NCBI RefSeq assembly: GCF_008364765.1
Contig: NZ_VTUY01000003.1
Location: 366,471 to 430,470, forward strand
Reading direction: 5' to 3'
Source of the DNA: Bacillus sp. CH30_1T
GTDB taxonomy: Bacteria; Bacillota; Bacilli; Bacillales; Bacillaceae_B
DNA length: 64,000 bases
The notes under the pieces are model-generated. The model was not told where the DNA came from, did not search any database, and saw only the letters and a program-made list of their open reading frames with translations. Every line of letters begins with the position of its first letter. Positions within the stretch are counted from its first letter, which is position 1. The translations under genes were made by a program, and so were the position numbers. Of the stretch, positions 9,326 to 17,103 are shown piece by piece.

Positions 9326-9560
9326 AACTTTTCGTAAACATTGTTGCTATTTACACTGAGTAAGTACGGCCGGTGAGCATCCTTGTAGCTTATTTGGGAT
9401 ATCTCCCACTCATACTGCGCTAAATACAAAAAAGGTAAATTTACCTTTTGAATGAGTGTAGTGTAAAAACATGGACCGTTCCTTTCCGCTCCAGGCACTT
9501 CCTTTCCTCTATCTCCCGCAGGAGTCAAGTGCCTTCCGCTACAATCCACTCTGTGCTACT
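9326..9560 (-). repeat. Dispersed intergenic repeat, copy 1 (inverted relative to the copy near 41.1 kb)
   Basis: The reverse complement of this region matches 41034-41290 over most of its length. Shared blocks include GTGCCTGGAGCGGAAAGG, AACGGTCCATGTTT, AGTGGGAG, CTCACCGG-CGTACTT and AGCAACAATGTTTA. The end nearest 9326 carries the AACTTTTCGTAAACATTGTTG sequence that forms the terminal inverted repeat in the other copy. The outer end near 9560 is degraded. No coding capacity is evident. Confidence 0.75.
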
Positions 9561-9775
9561 ACATTCTACATGCCTATCAGTATAGATAGAAAAAAACAAA
9601 AAAGCTTCTATTGTTTGTACATGTTGGGGGCATCAAGCCCCAAGGCATATGGAACAAAATATTTATCGCCATGATTACCTATATTTGTAGAAAATCTTTT
9701 TTGCTCCTACGGTAAATAACCTCTTGTAAAAAGAGGGGCGGTCCTTTTTCTAAAGATTGTTTTTGTCACTTTTAA
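9561..9775. other. Noncoding A/T-rich stretch
   Basis: No convincing gene. Two small hairpins are visible, TTGGGG/CCCCAA around 9624-9643 and CCTCTT/AAAGAGG around 9720-9736. The stretch separates the dispersed repeat from the IS110-type remnant. Confidence 0.4.
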
Positions 9776-10174
9776 GCTCTGTCACGAAATTTTCTTATAG
9801 ATGGTGAGGGGAACTGCGTAGACTCCGGCGGATTTTGGAGAGGCCCCGTTCGGCTAAGCTGAGTTATCATGAACGAAACTAGCTACTTACTCGTAACAAC
9901 GTAGGTTAATTTGGGTAAACTGTTTTTGAAGAAAACAAATACCAAATCAGAGCTACATTACGGAAGGAGCTAGCTACTATGAAGGATACAATAAAATACG
10001 TTGGTTTAGACGTATCAAAAGAAAAAATTGCGGTTGCTATCGCAGAAGAGGGACGGGAAGCACCTAGATACTGGGGATCGATTGATCATACACCAGAAGC
10101 TGTGAACAAATTGATGAGTAAGCTTGGAGAGTGAGAATTCCCCTCACCATCCGGCACATACTGTTTGACAGAGC
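9776..10174 (+). mobile_element. Deleted IS110-type element with terminal inverted repeats
   Basis: The left end GCTCTGTCA (9776-9784) and ATGGTGAGGGGAA (9801-9813) recur in inverted form as TTCCCCTCACCAT (10138-10150) and TGACAGAGC (10166-10174), at nearly the same spacing (16 and 15 bases). Inside lies only the first 51 codons of an IS110-like transposase. The bulk of the transposase gene is missing. The roughly 400-bp remainder would be non-autonomous. Confidence 0.65.
9979..10134 (+). pseudogene. IS110-family transposase, N-terminal fragment
   Basis: Fifty-one codons starting with a good ribosome binding site (GGAAGGAGC). YVGLDVSKEKIAVAIAEEG is the beginning of the RuvC-like DEDD catalytic domain of IS110 transposases, including its first aspartate. 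The frame stops where the right-end repeat begins. A full transposase is roughly 400 residues, so this piece cannot be active. Confidence 0.8.
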
Positions 10175-10226
10175 CGAAGCAGACCTTTTGTTTAAAAACA
10201 ATAATCTTTTCGAAGGGTGCCATTTA

Positions 10227-10255
10227 AAAAGGTGGAGTTTCGTTCTCCACCTTTT
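10227..10255. terminator. Bidirectional terminator
   Basis: AAAAGGTGGAG (10227-10237) pairs perfectly with CTCCACCTTTT (10245-10255). It lies just past the stop of the minus-strand YkvS-like gene. Confidence 0.85.
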
Positions 10256-10266
10256 AGAAAGTCGTA

Positions 10267-10446
10267 CTATGCTTCAATTATTTTATAGTTTTTATGATTA
10301 ACAACTGTTTTTTCTTCAAGTTCAAGGTCTCGATAATTTTTCATATACGTTAGATCAACGATAACCGAGTTTTCATTTACTTTCTCTACAATACCTTTTA
10401 AACCTTCTCTAAATTCAATCACATTTCCAATTTCTGCTTTTTTCAT
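10267..10446 (-). CDS. ykvS: YkvS-like small protein (DUF2187)
   Basis: A 59-residue protein beginning MKKAEIGNVIEFREGLKGIV and ending HKNYKIIEA. The pattern of a short beta-barrel with an IVEKVNENSVIVDLT strand pair matches DUF2187, a KOW-like family that includes B. subtilis YkvS. The start at 10446 follows AGGAGCGACCTC on the minus strand. The role is unknown. It is monocistronic with its own terminator. Confidence 0.85.
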   Translation of the reverse strand: MKKAEIGNVIEFREGLKGIVEKVNENSVIVDLTYMKNYRDLELEEKTVVNHKNYKIIEA

Positions 10447-10611
10447 CAGAGGTCGCTCCTTTTTGCCAAAATTCTAAAAACAATTACTAATATTTTGACG
10501 TAAACTCAAGAAAAGGTAAAGAGTTTTCTAAAAATTTCATCAAAAAAATTATTCTTGAGGTTTACATCCTTTTAAAACTACAATAGAGACATTCAGGATG
10601 GAGGTTTGGAT

Positions 10612-10806
10612 ATGAGTGAAACAGAAATTCTTGAACAATTACAATTATTGCGTACAAGAGAAGTGGTAGAAATAAGTGTGATGAAAGAAGACTTTCTTAC
10701 CTTTAGATCTGTACTCGTTAAACAAGAGGATTTTAAACAGTTTCGTGGAGTGGCTCAGCATGGCGGTAATATTATTTATCACTATTTAGATACACCAAGA
10801 AGTTAG
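10612..10806 (+). CDS. Small conserved-looking protein of unknown function
   Basis: A 64-residue protein, MSETEILEQLQLLRTREVVE at the start and a beta-rich second half (FRSVLVKQEDFKQFRGVA, then GGNIIYHYL). GGAGG at 10600-10604 is 7 bases before the ATG at 10612; an in-frame TTG six bases upstream is too close to the binding site. The amino acid pattern looks like a folded protein. I do not recognise a family. A terminator follows directly. Confidence 0.7.
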   Translation: MSETEILEQLQLLRTREVVEISVMKEDFLTFRSVLVKQEDFKQFRGVAQHGGNIIYHYLDTPRS

Positions 10807-10812
10807 AAGAAG

Positions 10813-10838
10813 CGGGGGATGAGATCCTCCGTTTTTTT
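10813..10838 (+). terminator. Terminator of the 64-residue protein gene
   Basis: CGGGGGAT (10813-10820) pairs with ATCCTCCG (10824-10831), followed by seven T. Confidence 0.85.
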
Positions 10839-10990
10839 CTTATTCATATCCAATATATGTAGCACTATGGTTATTTAGAATGTATTGCCAAGCTGCAAAG
10901 AAAGGACGGTGGTAACCATTACCATTACCTGATGAAATCCTGCTTCTTCGTTGTAATCTTAGTGGGGAGCGCTAATTAGGAGGTAGAAAT

Positions 10991-11095
10991 ATGATTAAGA
11001 AAAGCTTACTAATAGGAATTGCAACATCTACAAGCGATTGGATTACCGATAGAGAAACCATGTTAAATATTGGAAAACACCGCTTCGCTAAATAA
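10991..11095 (+). CDS. Candidate 34-residue small protein
   Basis: The frame begins MIKKSLLIGIATSTSDWITD and ends with a basic GKHRFAK. A near-ideal TAGGAGGT ends about 7 bases before the ATG. The first dozen residues are moderately hydrophobic behind two lysines, so a membrane-associated peptide is conceivable. No family is recognised. The strength of the ribosome binding site is the main reason to list it. Confidence 0.45.
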   Translation: MIKKSLLIGIATSTSDWITDRETMLNIGKHRFAK

Positions 11096-11202
11096 TTTTT
11101 ACGCAAGATTTCACTCAATATCAAAATAGCTTGCGGATACTTTTTTCTTTTCTCTACGTGGAATTAATAGTAAAATAGAGTAAAGAAAAAGAGGTGATGT
11201 TG

Positions 11203-11382
11203 ATGAATGGGACCATTGTGGCTCGAATTGAAACGGTAAGATGGAAGATGATACAGTCAGGCGTTCGTTTTGGGCTTAGCAGTCCAGCCACCATTCAACT
11301 TAGTAAAGAGCTGGATGCCTTAATCAGTATTCATCAGCGTAATGATATTAATAAAACTACAAAAAATAAGATAGTACAATAA
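11203..11382 (+). CDS. Second Spo0E-family aspartyl-phosphate phosphatase
   Basis: A 59-residue protein with two predicted helices. The pattern IETVRWKMIQSGVRFGL then TIQLSKELDALI matches the Spo0E family, in which SxxLDxLI is the hallmark. It would act on Spo0A~P or a related response regulator. The start at 11203 is chosen because AGAGGTGAT lies just upstream; the frame also has start codons at 11194 and 11197 that overlap that site. It is monocistronic. Confidence 0.75.
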   Translation: MNGTIVARIETVRWKMIQSGVRFGLSSPATIQLSKELDALISIHQRNDINKTTKNKIVQ

Positions 11383-11384
11383 AT

Positions 11385-11434
11385 AAAAGGATTAACCTTG
11401 GAATGCCCCGGCATCTCCAAAGGTTGATCCTTTT
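11385..11434 (+). terminator. Terminator after the second Spo0E-like gene
   Basis: A long hairpin pairs AAAAGGATTAACCT (from 11385) with AGGTTGATCCTTTT (ending near 11434). Confidence 0.8.
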
Positions 11435-11545
11435 CTATATGTCTGGGATAGGGTTGAGAGCCACGGGGAAAGGGTATGCTTTTTAGGGAGAATGTACAGA
11501 AAAAAAGCAAATGAAAATGTTTGAAGGTAAAGGGAGATGACAAGG

Positions 11546-12283
11546 TTGAAAGATAAAATTGTCTGCATAACAGGTGGAGCGAATGGGATCGGTAAAACGC
11601 TGGTTGAAGTTTTTGCGAAGCAAGGCGCAGTTGTTGAATTTATGGACATGAATGGAGGGAAAGGGGAGGAATTGTCCCTGCAGCTCAATTCAGAAGGTTA
11701 TTCAACACGGTTTCATGAAGTGAATGTAGGAGTCTATCAACAGGTGAAAGATGTCTTTTCAAAGATAAAAGAAGATCATGGCATGGTGGACGTACTTATT
11801 AACAATGCTGGTGTTTCGAAGTTCATGTCCTTTTGGGAGATGGATCCCGAGGACTGGGACAGCATTCTATCGTCAAACTTAAGTAGTGTCTTCTATTGCA
11901 GTAGAGAGGGGGCCGTTTTAATGAAGAACCGAGGGGGGTGCATTATTAATATGGCATCTACCAGAGCATCAATGTCAGAACCGGATACGGAAGCCTACTC
12001 TGCAACAAAAGGAGGCATTTTGAGTTTGACTCATTCAATGGCCATCACACTGTGTGATGTGGGAATCCGTGTGAATTCAATTAGTCCTGGCTGGATTCAA
12101 ACCGAAGATTATGATTCATTACGATACAGGGACCATGAACAGCATCCTTCGGGCAGAGTGGGGAAACCAGAAGACATAGCAAGGGCATGCTTATTTCTTG
12201 CTCATCCTGATAATGATTTCATTACAGGAGAAAACTTAGTGGTGGATGGTGGAATGACAAGGAAGATGATCTATAAGCATTAA
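11546..12283 (+). CDS. Short-chain dehydrogenase/reductase
   Basis: A 245-residue NAD(P)-dependent oxidoreductase of the classical SDR family. The Rossmann motif TGGANGIGKT is at the N-terminus, NNAGVS follows near the middle, and the catalytic YSATK lies near residue 155. AGGGAG at 11531-11536 fits a TTG start at 11546 (9-base spacer) better than the ATG at 11537, which it abuts. B. subtilis has an SDR gene, ykvO, in this part of the chromosome, but I cannot show orthology. The substrate is unknown. Confidence 0.85.
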   Translation: MKDKIVCITGGANGIGKTLVEVFAKQGAVVEFMDMNGGKGEELSLQLNSEGYSTRFHEVNVGVYQQVKDVFSKIKEDHGMVDVLINNAGVSKFMSFWEMDPEDWDSILSSNLSSVFYCSREGAVLMKNRGGCIINMASTRASMSEPDTEAYSATKGGILSLTHSMAITLCDVGIRVNSISPGWIQTEDYDSLRYRDHEQHPSGRVGKPEDIARACLFLAHPDNDFITGENLVVDGGMTRKMIYKH

Positions 12284-12340
12284 TGCATTAAGGGAAATAG
12301 GAAAATTATTTGTATAGATTTGAATGAACATAGAAGAACT

Positions 12341-12380
12341 GCCGGTTACGAATCCAAGACAGGGATGGTGACCGGCTCTT
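12341..12380 (+). terminator. Weak hairpin after the SDR gene
   Basis: GCCGGT (12341-12346) pairs with ACCGGC (12371-12376), followed by TCTTTA. The T run is poor. Confidence 0.3.
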
Positions 12381-12520
12381 TACTGTCCAAAAATAAAAAG
12401 GGATATTTTAACAACTAACTATGGTATGATGAGGAAGGAACTATTTTTAGAATATTGGATAAATATTTGCTATTGTTATTAATTAATAGATATATAAAGA
12501 TCCATAAAGGAGGAGCAAAG

Positions 12521-13462
12521 TTGTCAACTATACGAGACATAAAAAAAGAAATGAGCAAAGTTCTGATTGGAAGGGAGAAAGAAATCGATCTTCTATTGGT
12601 TGCCTTACTTCAGGAAGGGCACGTCCTGCTTGAGAGTGTACCTGGGACCGGTAAAACATTATTGGCTAAGACGTTTTCACACTGTATTGAAGGGAATTTT
12701 AAGCGGATACAATTCACACCGGATGTATTGCCGAGTGATGTAACTGGCATTCAGTTTTTCAATCCAAAAACTCAAGAATTCGAATTAAGAACCGGACCAG
12801 TTGTCACTAATGTGTTATTAGCAGATGAAATTAATAGGGCTACTCCAAGAACGCAGGCAAGTTTACTTGAAGTGATGGAAGAGAAACAGATCACCATCGA
12901 TGGAGAAACGGTATTATTACAGCCTCCTTTCATAGTTGTAGCTACGCAAAACCCGATTGAATCACAGCAGGGGACATTCCCTCTACCTGCAGCTCAGCTG
13001 GATCGTTTTCTGTTGAAGATTCCATTTACATATCCAAGTTTCGAAGAGGAACGCAGTATCCTTAATCGATTTAAATCTGCACAGCCTTTAAATACAGTAG
13101 AAAAGGTGATGAGCCTGGCTGAAATTCAATCTCTTACAAGTCTCGTTAAAGAGGTACACATATCTGAGGATATTGAATCTTATATTCTGCAAATCACAAG
13201 GGCGACAAGGGATCATGAATGGGTTGAAGTAGGGGCGAGTCCACGTGCAAGTTTAGCTCTATTAAAAGCATCCCAGGCTCAGGCATTCATAGCTGGGAGG
13301 GACTTCGTCAGACCCCAGGATGTCGTTGCGGTAGCACCATTTGTTCTTCAGCATAGAGTTCAATTAACCATTGAGGCATCCCTTACTAAAACACCTGAAG
13401 AATTAATTGACAGAATCATAGAGATGGTCATGCTGCCTGTTGAAGCGAGGCAGGCGCAGTGA
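12521..13462 (+). CDS. MoxR-family AAA ATPase (cluster 1)
   Basis: A 313-residue AAA+ ATPase of the MoxR family. Walker A is ESVPGTGKTLLAKT, Walker B is LLADEINRAT, sensor 1 is VATQNPIESQQGTFPLP. A C-terminal lid follows. MoxR proteins act as chaperone-like partners of VWA or DUF58 proteins. AAAGGAGG at 12506-12513 supports the TTG start at 12521; an upstream in-frame extension is lysine/leucine rich and unlikely. It overlaps the DUF58 gene by four bases, so the pair is coupled. It belongs to a different MoxR subgroup from the copy at 47.1 kb. Confidence 0.9.
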   Translation: MSTIRDIKKEMSKVLIGREKEIDLLLVALLQEGHVLLESVPGTGKTLLAKTFSHCIEGNFKRIQFTPDVLPSDVTGIQFFNPKTQEFELRTGPVVTNVLLADEINRATPRTQASLLEVMEEKQITIDGETVLLQPPFIVVATQNPIESQQGTFPLPAAQLDRFLLKIPFTYPSFEEERSILNRFKSAQPLNTVEKVMSLAEIQSLTSLVKEVHISEDIESYILQITRATRDHEWVEVGASPRASLALLKASQAQAFIAGRDFVRPQDVVAVAPFVLQHRVQLTIEASLTKTPEELIDRIIEMVMLPVEARQAQ

Positions 13463-14652
13463 ACTGGAAGCGCGAAGTAGTTGAAGACCCTAATATATCC
13501 ATGAGTATAGTGCTCCTTGTCATTGTCGGGGCAGTAAGCTTCTACGTGCAATCGTATATTGGCTTGGGGATTTTCCTGTTGATCATCCTATATTTTCGCG
13601 TTCATCAATGGTATCTGCTTAAAGTTGGAGAGGGAGTCATGATTGAAAGATCTCAACGAAGATTAAGGCTTCATTTTGATGAGGAAGATAATTGGGTATT
13701 TAAATTTGAAAACAAAGGGCTTCCCATTTGGGGAGCAACGTTGAAGATGACCTTTAAAGATATTGTTGAGCCTACAATGCATCCATATTCATTGGGCATT
13801 GCAAACGAGATCGAGGTATCCATCCCATTCTCCATTCGAAAAAATGAAGTGGGGCAAATTTTGTTGCCGGTCAAAGGAAAGAGAAGAGGATTATGCCGAA
13901 TAACCAATATGCACCTTGAGATTCCTCATCTTTTCGGAAGTGGTAAGGTTATCCTGAATCTACTCGATTCAGTTCCAACCACCATTATGGTGTTCCCCAC
14001 TTCATCCCCTGTCAGGATGGCGGAACATCAGCTTACTTTAAGGCAGGGGGATGTTTCTACTCCCCATTCTTTGTTCCATGATGTGTTCCATCCCGTAGGA
14101 ACAAGGGGGTACTTACAGGGCGATCGATTTCAGGACGTTCATTGGAAGGCTTCTGCACGAACAGGAGAGCTGCAAACGAAAATCTTCGCTCCATCTACTC
14201 AAAATGAGTGGATGATTGCCATCAATATCTCTGATCGTTTTGCCATTACTAGCAAGTTGGAGAGCATCATCAAGCATACAGCTTACCTTATGCAACTTGC
14301 CGTGGAACAAAACATCTCCTTCTCCCTGGTCTTAAATGTGAGAACACCGGGAGTTACGCCTTATTATTATCTGCCACCAGGGACAGGACGGAAGCACCGG
14401 CAGAGAGGGCTGGAGCTTTTAGCTACATTATCAACCGATGAATTCACCATGCCCTTCCACATCGTCCTCCAGCATTTGTATCTACGCAGACTGGTACCTT
14501 CCGTTTTTATTGTTGCCGGTTCGCTTGGGTCAAGGGAAGAGGAGTTATTGCAAAATATCGGCAAAGGCCATCCACATATCTTTAAGCTGAGCTTAGAAGA
14601 AGAAGAAGGAGTCGTCACATTATGGAATCGTTCGTTGAAAATTCCTTCCTAA
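13459..14652 (+). CDS. DUF58 membrane-anchored protein (cluster 1)
   Basis: A 397-residue protein starting with GTG inside the moxR stop (GTGA). Two adjacent hydrophobic segments in the first 50 residues anchor it. The central part (GTRGYLQGDRFQDVHWKASART) is the diagnostic DUF58 region, a divergent VWA-like fold. B. subtilis YeaD is a comparable protein beside the MoxR protein YeaC. It probably works with the preceding ATPase at the membrane; the client is unknown. Confidence 0.88.
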   Translation: MNWKREVVEDPNISMSIVLLVIVGAVSFYVQSYIGLGIFLLIILYFRVHQWYLLKVGEGVMIERSQRRLRLHFDEEDNWVFKFENKGLPIWGATLKMTFKDIVEPTMHPYSLGIANEIEVSIPFSIRKNEVGQILLPVKGKRRGLCRITNMHLEIPHLFGSGKVILNLLDSVPTTIMVFPTSSPVRMAEHQLTLRQGDVSTPHSLFHDVFHPVGTRGYLQGDRFQDVHWKASARTGELQTKIFAPSTQNEWMIAINISDRFAITSKLESIIKHTAYLMQLAVEQNISFSLVLNVRTPGVTPYYYLPPGTGRKHRQRGLELLATLSTDEFTMPFHIVLQHLYLRRLVPSVFIVAGSLGSREEELLQNIGKGHPHIFKLSLEEEEGVVTLWNRSLKIPS

Positions 14653-15884
14653 CGAAACATAAACAAATGCTTTTTATCAAAATGGGTCTGTATGCAGGCA
14701 TTGATCTTCTGTTTGTCCTTTTGACCATTACGTTTCTATTTACAGGTGACGTCGTGTTGAATCAATACGTGCCGGCTTTTGCGATGATGTTGGTGTTGGT
14801 AATGACTTACATGGCCATATCCATCAAAATGCAGAGCTTTAATCATCTTCTGTTATATGCAGTATTTGCCTTGGGGATTGGAACTGGAATCTTATTTTTC
14901 TCGGCATCCTGGTGGGTTTTTCTTCCCGCTACGATCTATCTGCACTGGAAGATCAGCTCTTATCTACAGATCAAGGACCCATCAATTGAAATCAGCAGTG
15001 GTAACGTATTGATTTTTCTTTTTATCTCTGCTGTTTCTTTATTCTCGGGATCCCTCAGACAGTTGGAAAACACCTATCTGCTATACAGTCTGCTATTTCT
15101 ATTTTTCGCGTTCGTTGGGACCTTAACCTCGATTCAAAGGATGTTGGCCAGTGAAAGTAAAGGAGTAAATAAGAGTATATATAAACCTTTTGCCCTCCTT
15201 ATCACTGTGTTTTTAATCGGGGGGATACTAGCAGCTTTTAGTTCAGTGGTCAGCCAGGGAGTCTTTTGGCTGCTTGAAAAGGTGTTTTGGCTATTCTCCT
15301 TTTTGGTTAACCCGATCTTTAGTATTTTGACAAAATTAAGGGATTCGATCATGAAGTTTTTTGAAAATAATCCGGAAAAAGGAGACGGAAATGAGAATGA
15401 ACAACAGGTTTATGATGAATCACAACTGTCTTCCCTGGGGGATGGACTTTCTTTTTCATGGTTGGATGAGGCATTGCTGGGACTATTAGTTTGCTTTGCT
15501 ATCATTTATTTGGTCAAGAAAAGAAAAACGTCCTTACATTTATCTACGAGTGGGGGAACAACACCTGTCATGACGACCCGGGTAGCAGGAGCGGGTGATA
15601 CTCCAAATCAAAGAGAGCAGGTCGAATATTCTATAGCAAGGGACGCCATCAGGAAATCGATGAAAATGTTAGAAGAAGAAGCTTACAAGAATGAAGTGGG
15701 CAGACTTCCGAATGAAAACGTCCAAGCTTGGTTCACTAGAATTGAGTTGGAGGAAAGTGCCCGATTTCTCACTATATACGAACGTGTGAGATATGGACGT
15801 GGAGTTCCGGAACAGGATGAAGTGGATTTTTTCACAAAACGAGTCCGGGAACACATCGAATCCTTAAATACCTTACATGAATGA
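14622..15884 (+). CDS. Multi-span membrane protein with DUF4129-like C-terminus (cluster 1)
   Basis: A 420-residue protein with about six to eight hydrophobic segments up to residue 235, an acidic loop (residues 245-270), another membrane span near residue 290, and a helical cytoplasmic tail. The tail (AIRKSMKMLEEEAYKNEVGR and RFLTIYERVRYGRG) resembles DUF4129. In many bacteria the third gene of MoxR-DUF58 operons is a transglutaminase with this tail; here no transglutaminase domain is visible. It overlaps the DUF58 gene by 31 bases and follows AAGGAG. Confidence 0.75.
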   Translation: MESFVENSFLTKHKQMLFIKMGLYAGIDLLFVLLTITFLFTGDVVLNQYVPAFAMMLVLVMTYMAISIKMQSFNHLLLYAVFALGIGTGILFFSASWWVFLPATIYLHWKISSYLQIKDPSIEISSGNVLIFLFISAVSLFSGSLRQLENTYLLYSLLFLFFAFVGTLTSIQRMLASESKGVNKSIYKPFALLITVFLIGGILAAFSSVVSQGVFWLLEKVFWLFSFLVNPIFSILTKLRDSIMKFFENNPEKGDGNENEQQVYDESQLSSLGDGLSFSWLDEALLGLLVCFAIIYLVKKRKTSLHLSTSGGTTPVMTTRVAGAGDTPNQREQVEYSIARDAIRKSMKMLEEEAYKNEVGRLPNENVQAWFTRIELEESARFLTIYERVRYGRGVPEQDEVDFFTKRVREHIESLNTLHE

Positions 15885-15928
15885 AGCTGGTGCAGGAAGT
15901 TCTCCTTCCGAGCTTCAGCTTCTTTATT
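15883..15928 (+). terminator. Terminator of MoxR-DUF58 cluster 1
   Basis: GAAGCTG (15883-15889) pairs with CAGCTTC (15916-15922), with inner GGAAG/CTTCC pairing, then TTTATTTC. Confidence 0.75.
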
Positions 15929-15978
15929 TCATGCGACTTTTGGATATGATAAATGTGAATATATGAGAGGCGAAGATA

Positions 15979-16182
15979 GTGTTGTTTCACTTAGAGAAAG
16001 TAATATATATAAATATAGTAAGCATCGATACATGGAGATAACCTAAAAACCGAACAACCAGCCTCAAAGGTGAAAGCGGTGCGGGAAAGACTACTCTTCT
16101 AAAATTGCTGAATAAAATGAATATACCAGATGAAGGAAAGGTCTATTATAATAAGATTCAAGATGCCCAGTTATATGTATAG
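15979..16182 (+). pseudogene. ABC transporter ATP-binding protein remnant
   Basis: The segment 16070-16182 translates as LKGESGAGKTTLLKLLNKMN followed by IPDEGKVYYN and a stop. That is a complete Walker A and the following strand of an ABC ATPase. Upstream, 15979-16040 encodes pieces resembling an ABC N-terminus but is separated by a stop and a frame change. Everything after Walker A is gone. The closest known type from the GESGAGK wording is the YbbL/FetA group. No start site with a good ribosome binding site remains. Confidence 0.65.
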
Positions 16183-16264
16183 ATACCATATAACACTCCT
16201 GTTCTAATCTAGTTTTTACCTGCATATGATAGAGAAAGAATGACAGGGAAGGGGAGAGTTCTAT

Positions 16265-16528
16265 ATGAATTACCAAACAGAACAGGCACTAAGAGTGAAA
16301 AGTCTAGTCATAGATGTCATAGAAGAACTAATGAAAGAGGATGGCAAGCACGAGGTGCAGGAATTAAAACAACTCTCAGAATTATTCTCTCGGTGCATAT
16401 GTGACTTAGTAAACGTTTATACAAACACCTCTGAAGATCATGAAATGACACTGAAAGGCACGGTCATAAAAGCAAAAATCGGCTATAATATCATGAAAGC
16501 AAAATCTGAAGCGGTAGAAAGAGAATAG
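16265..16528 (+). CDS. Small helical protein of unknown function
   Basis: An 87-residue, mostly helical, mildly acidic protein. AAGGGGAGAG precedes the ATG at 16265 with normal spacing. One CxC (SRCICDL) lies near residue 45. I do not recognise a family. It stands alone between the ABC remnant and the ptsHI leader, with a convincing terminator behind it. Confidence 0.6.
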   Translation: MNYQTEQALRVKSLVIDVIEELMKEDGKHEVQELKQLSELFSRCICDLVNVYTNTSEDHEMTLKGTVIKAKIGYNIMKAKSEAVERE

Positions 16529-16541
16529 TATCATGTTGACT

Positions 16542-16604
16542 AAACTGGCTCATACTAAAGATCCCCCCCACATTACAGGGGAATTTAAAGAGTCAGTTTT
16601 TTTT
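16542..16604 (+). terminator. Terminator before the ptsHI leader
   Basis: AAACTGGCTC (16542-16551) pairs with GAGTCAGTTT (16590-16599), with an inner CCCC/GGGG stem, followed by TTTTT. Confidence 0.75.
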
Positions 16605-16741
16605 GATGAATAAACATGAAATTTTACATAAATAGGTTCATAACAGTGGCAAATTTATGAAATACTAAAAAAATCAAGCTTTACAATTGTGTATATCTTC
16701 ATTGCATGCTATTCTTTTTTATTGAACAGCTTTATAGTAGG

Positions 16742-16788
16742 AATGGATTATTTACTAGAAATAGTTGACGTATTCTACATAATCCATT
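16742..16788 (+). promoter_or_regulatory. Inverted repeat upstream of ptsH
   Basis: AATGGATTAT (16742-16751) is repeated in perfect inverted form as ATAATCCATT (16779-16788), 27 bases apart. The second arm ends about 50 bases before the ptsH start. It could be an operator or an RNA hairpin in the leader. The intergenic stretch 16605-16836 holds no gene. I could not identify a confident -35/-10 pair. Confidence 0.35.
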
Positions 16789-16836
16789 ACTTTAATGAAG
16801 CAACCAAAAACAAGATAAATTAAGGAGTCGATTTAC

Positions 16837-17103
16837 ATGGCACAAAAAACATTTACAGTTACAGCTGAAACAGGAATTCACGCTCGTCCGGCAACTCTAC
16901 TAGTTCAAACGGCAAGCAAATTCGACAGCGATGTACATCTAGAATACAAAGAAAAGAAAGTAAACTTGAAATCAATCATGGGTGTAATGTCTTTAGGTGT
17001 TGGTAAAGGTGCAGAAATCATAATCATTACTGAAGGTAGCGACGAAGAAGAAGCGTTAAACAGCTTACAAGAAACATTGAACAAAGAAGGTTTAGCTGAG
17101 TAA
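16837..17103 (+). CDS. ptsH: Phosphocarrier protein HPr
   Basis: An 88-residue protein that carries phosphate from enzyme I to the sugar-specific PTS enzymes. The active-site histidine is H15 in GIHARPA. The regulatory serine S46 lies in [11 protein letters not shown] and is the site used by HPr kinase for carbon catabolite control through CcpA in Firmicutes. TAAGGAG precedes the start. The stop overlaps the ptsI start (TAATG). No glucose-specific PTS permease gene is next to it, unlike the B. subtilis ptsGHI order. Confidence 0.98.
   Translation: MAQKTFTVTAETGIHARPATLLVQTASKFDSDVHLEYKEKKVNLKSIMGVMSLGVGKGAEIIIITEGSDEEEALNSLQETLNKEGLAE

Noticed and set aside
12455..12520. Upstream extension of the first MoxR gene
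   Set aside because: Leucine/isoleucine-rich filler with no ribosome binding site; AAAGGAGG points to the TTG at 12521.
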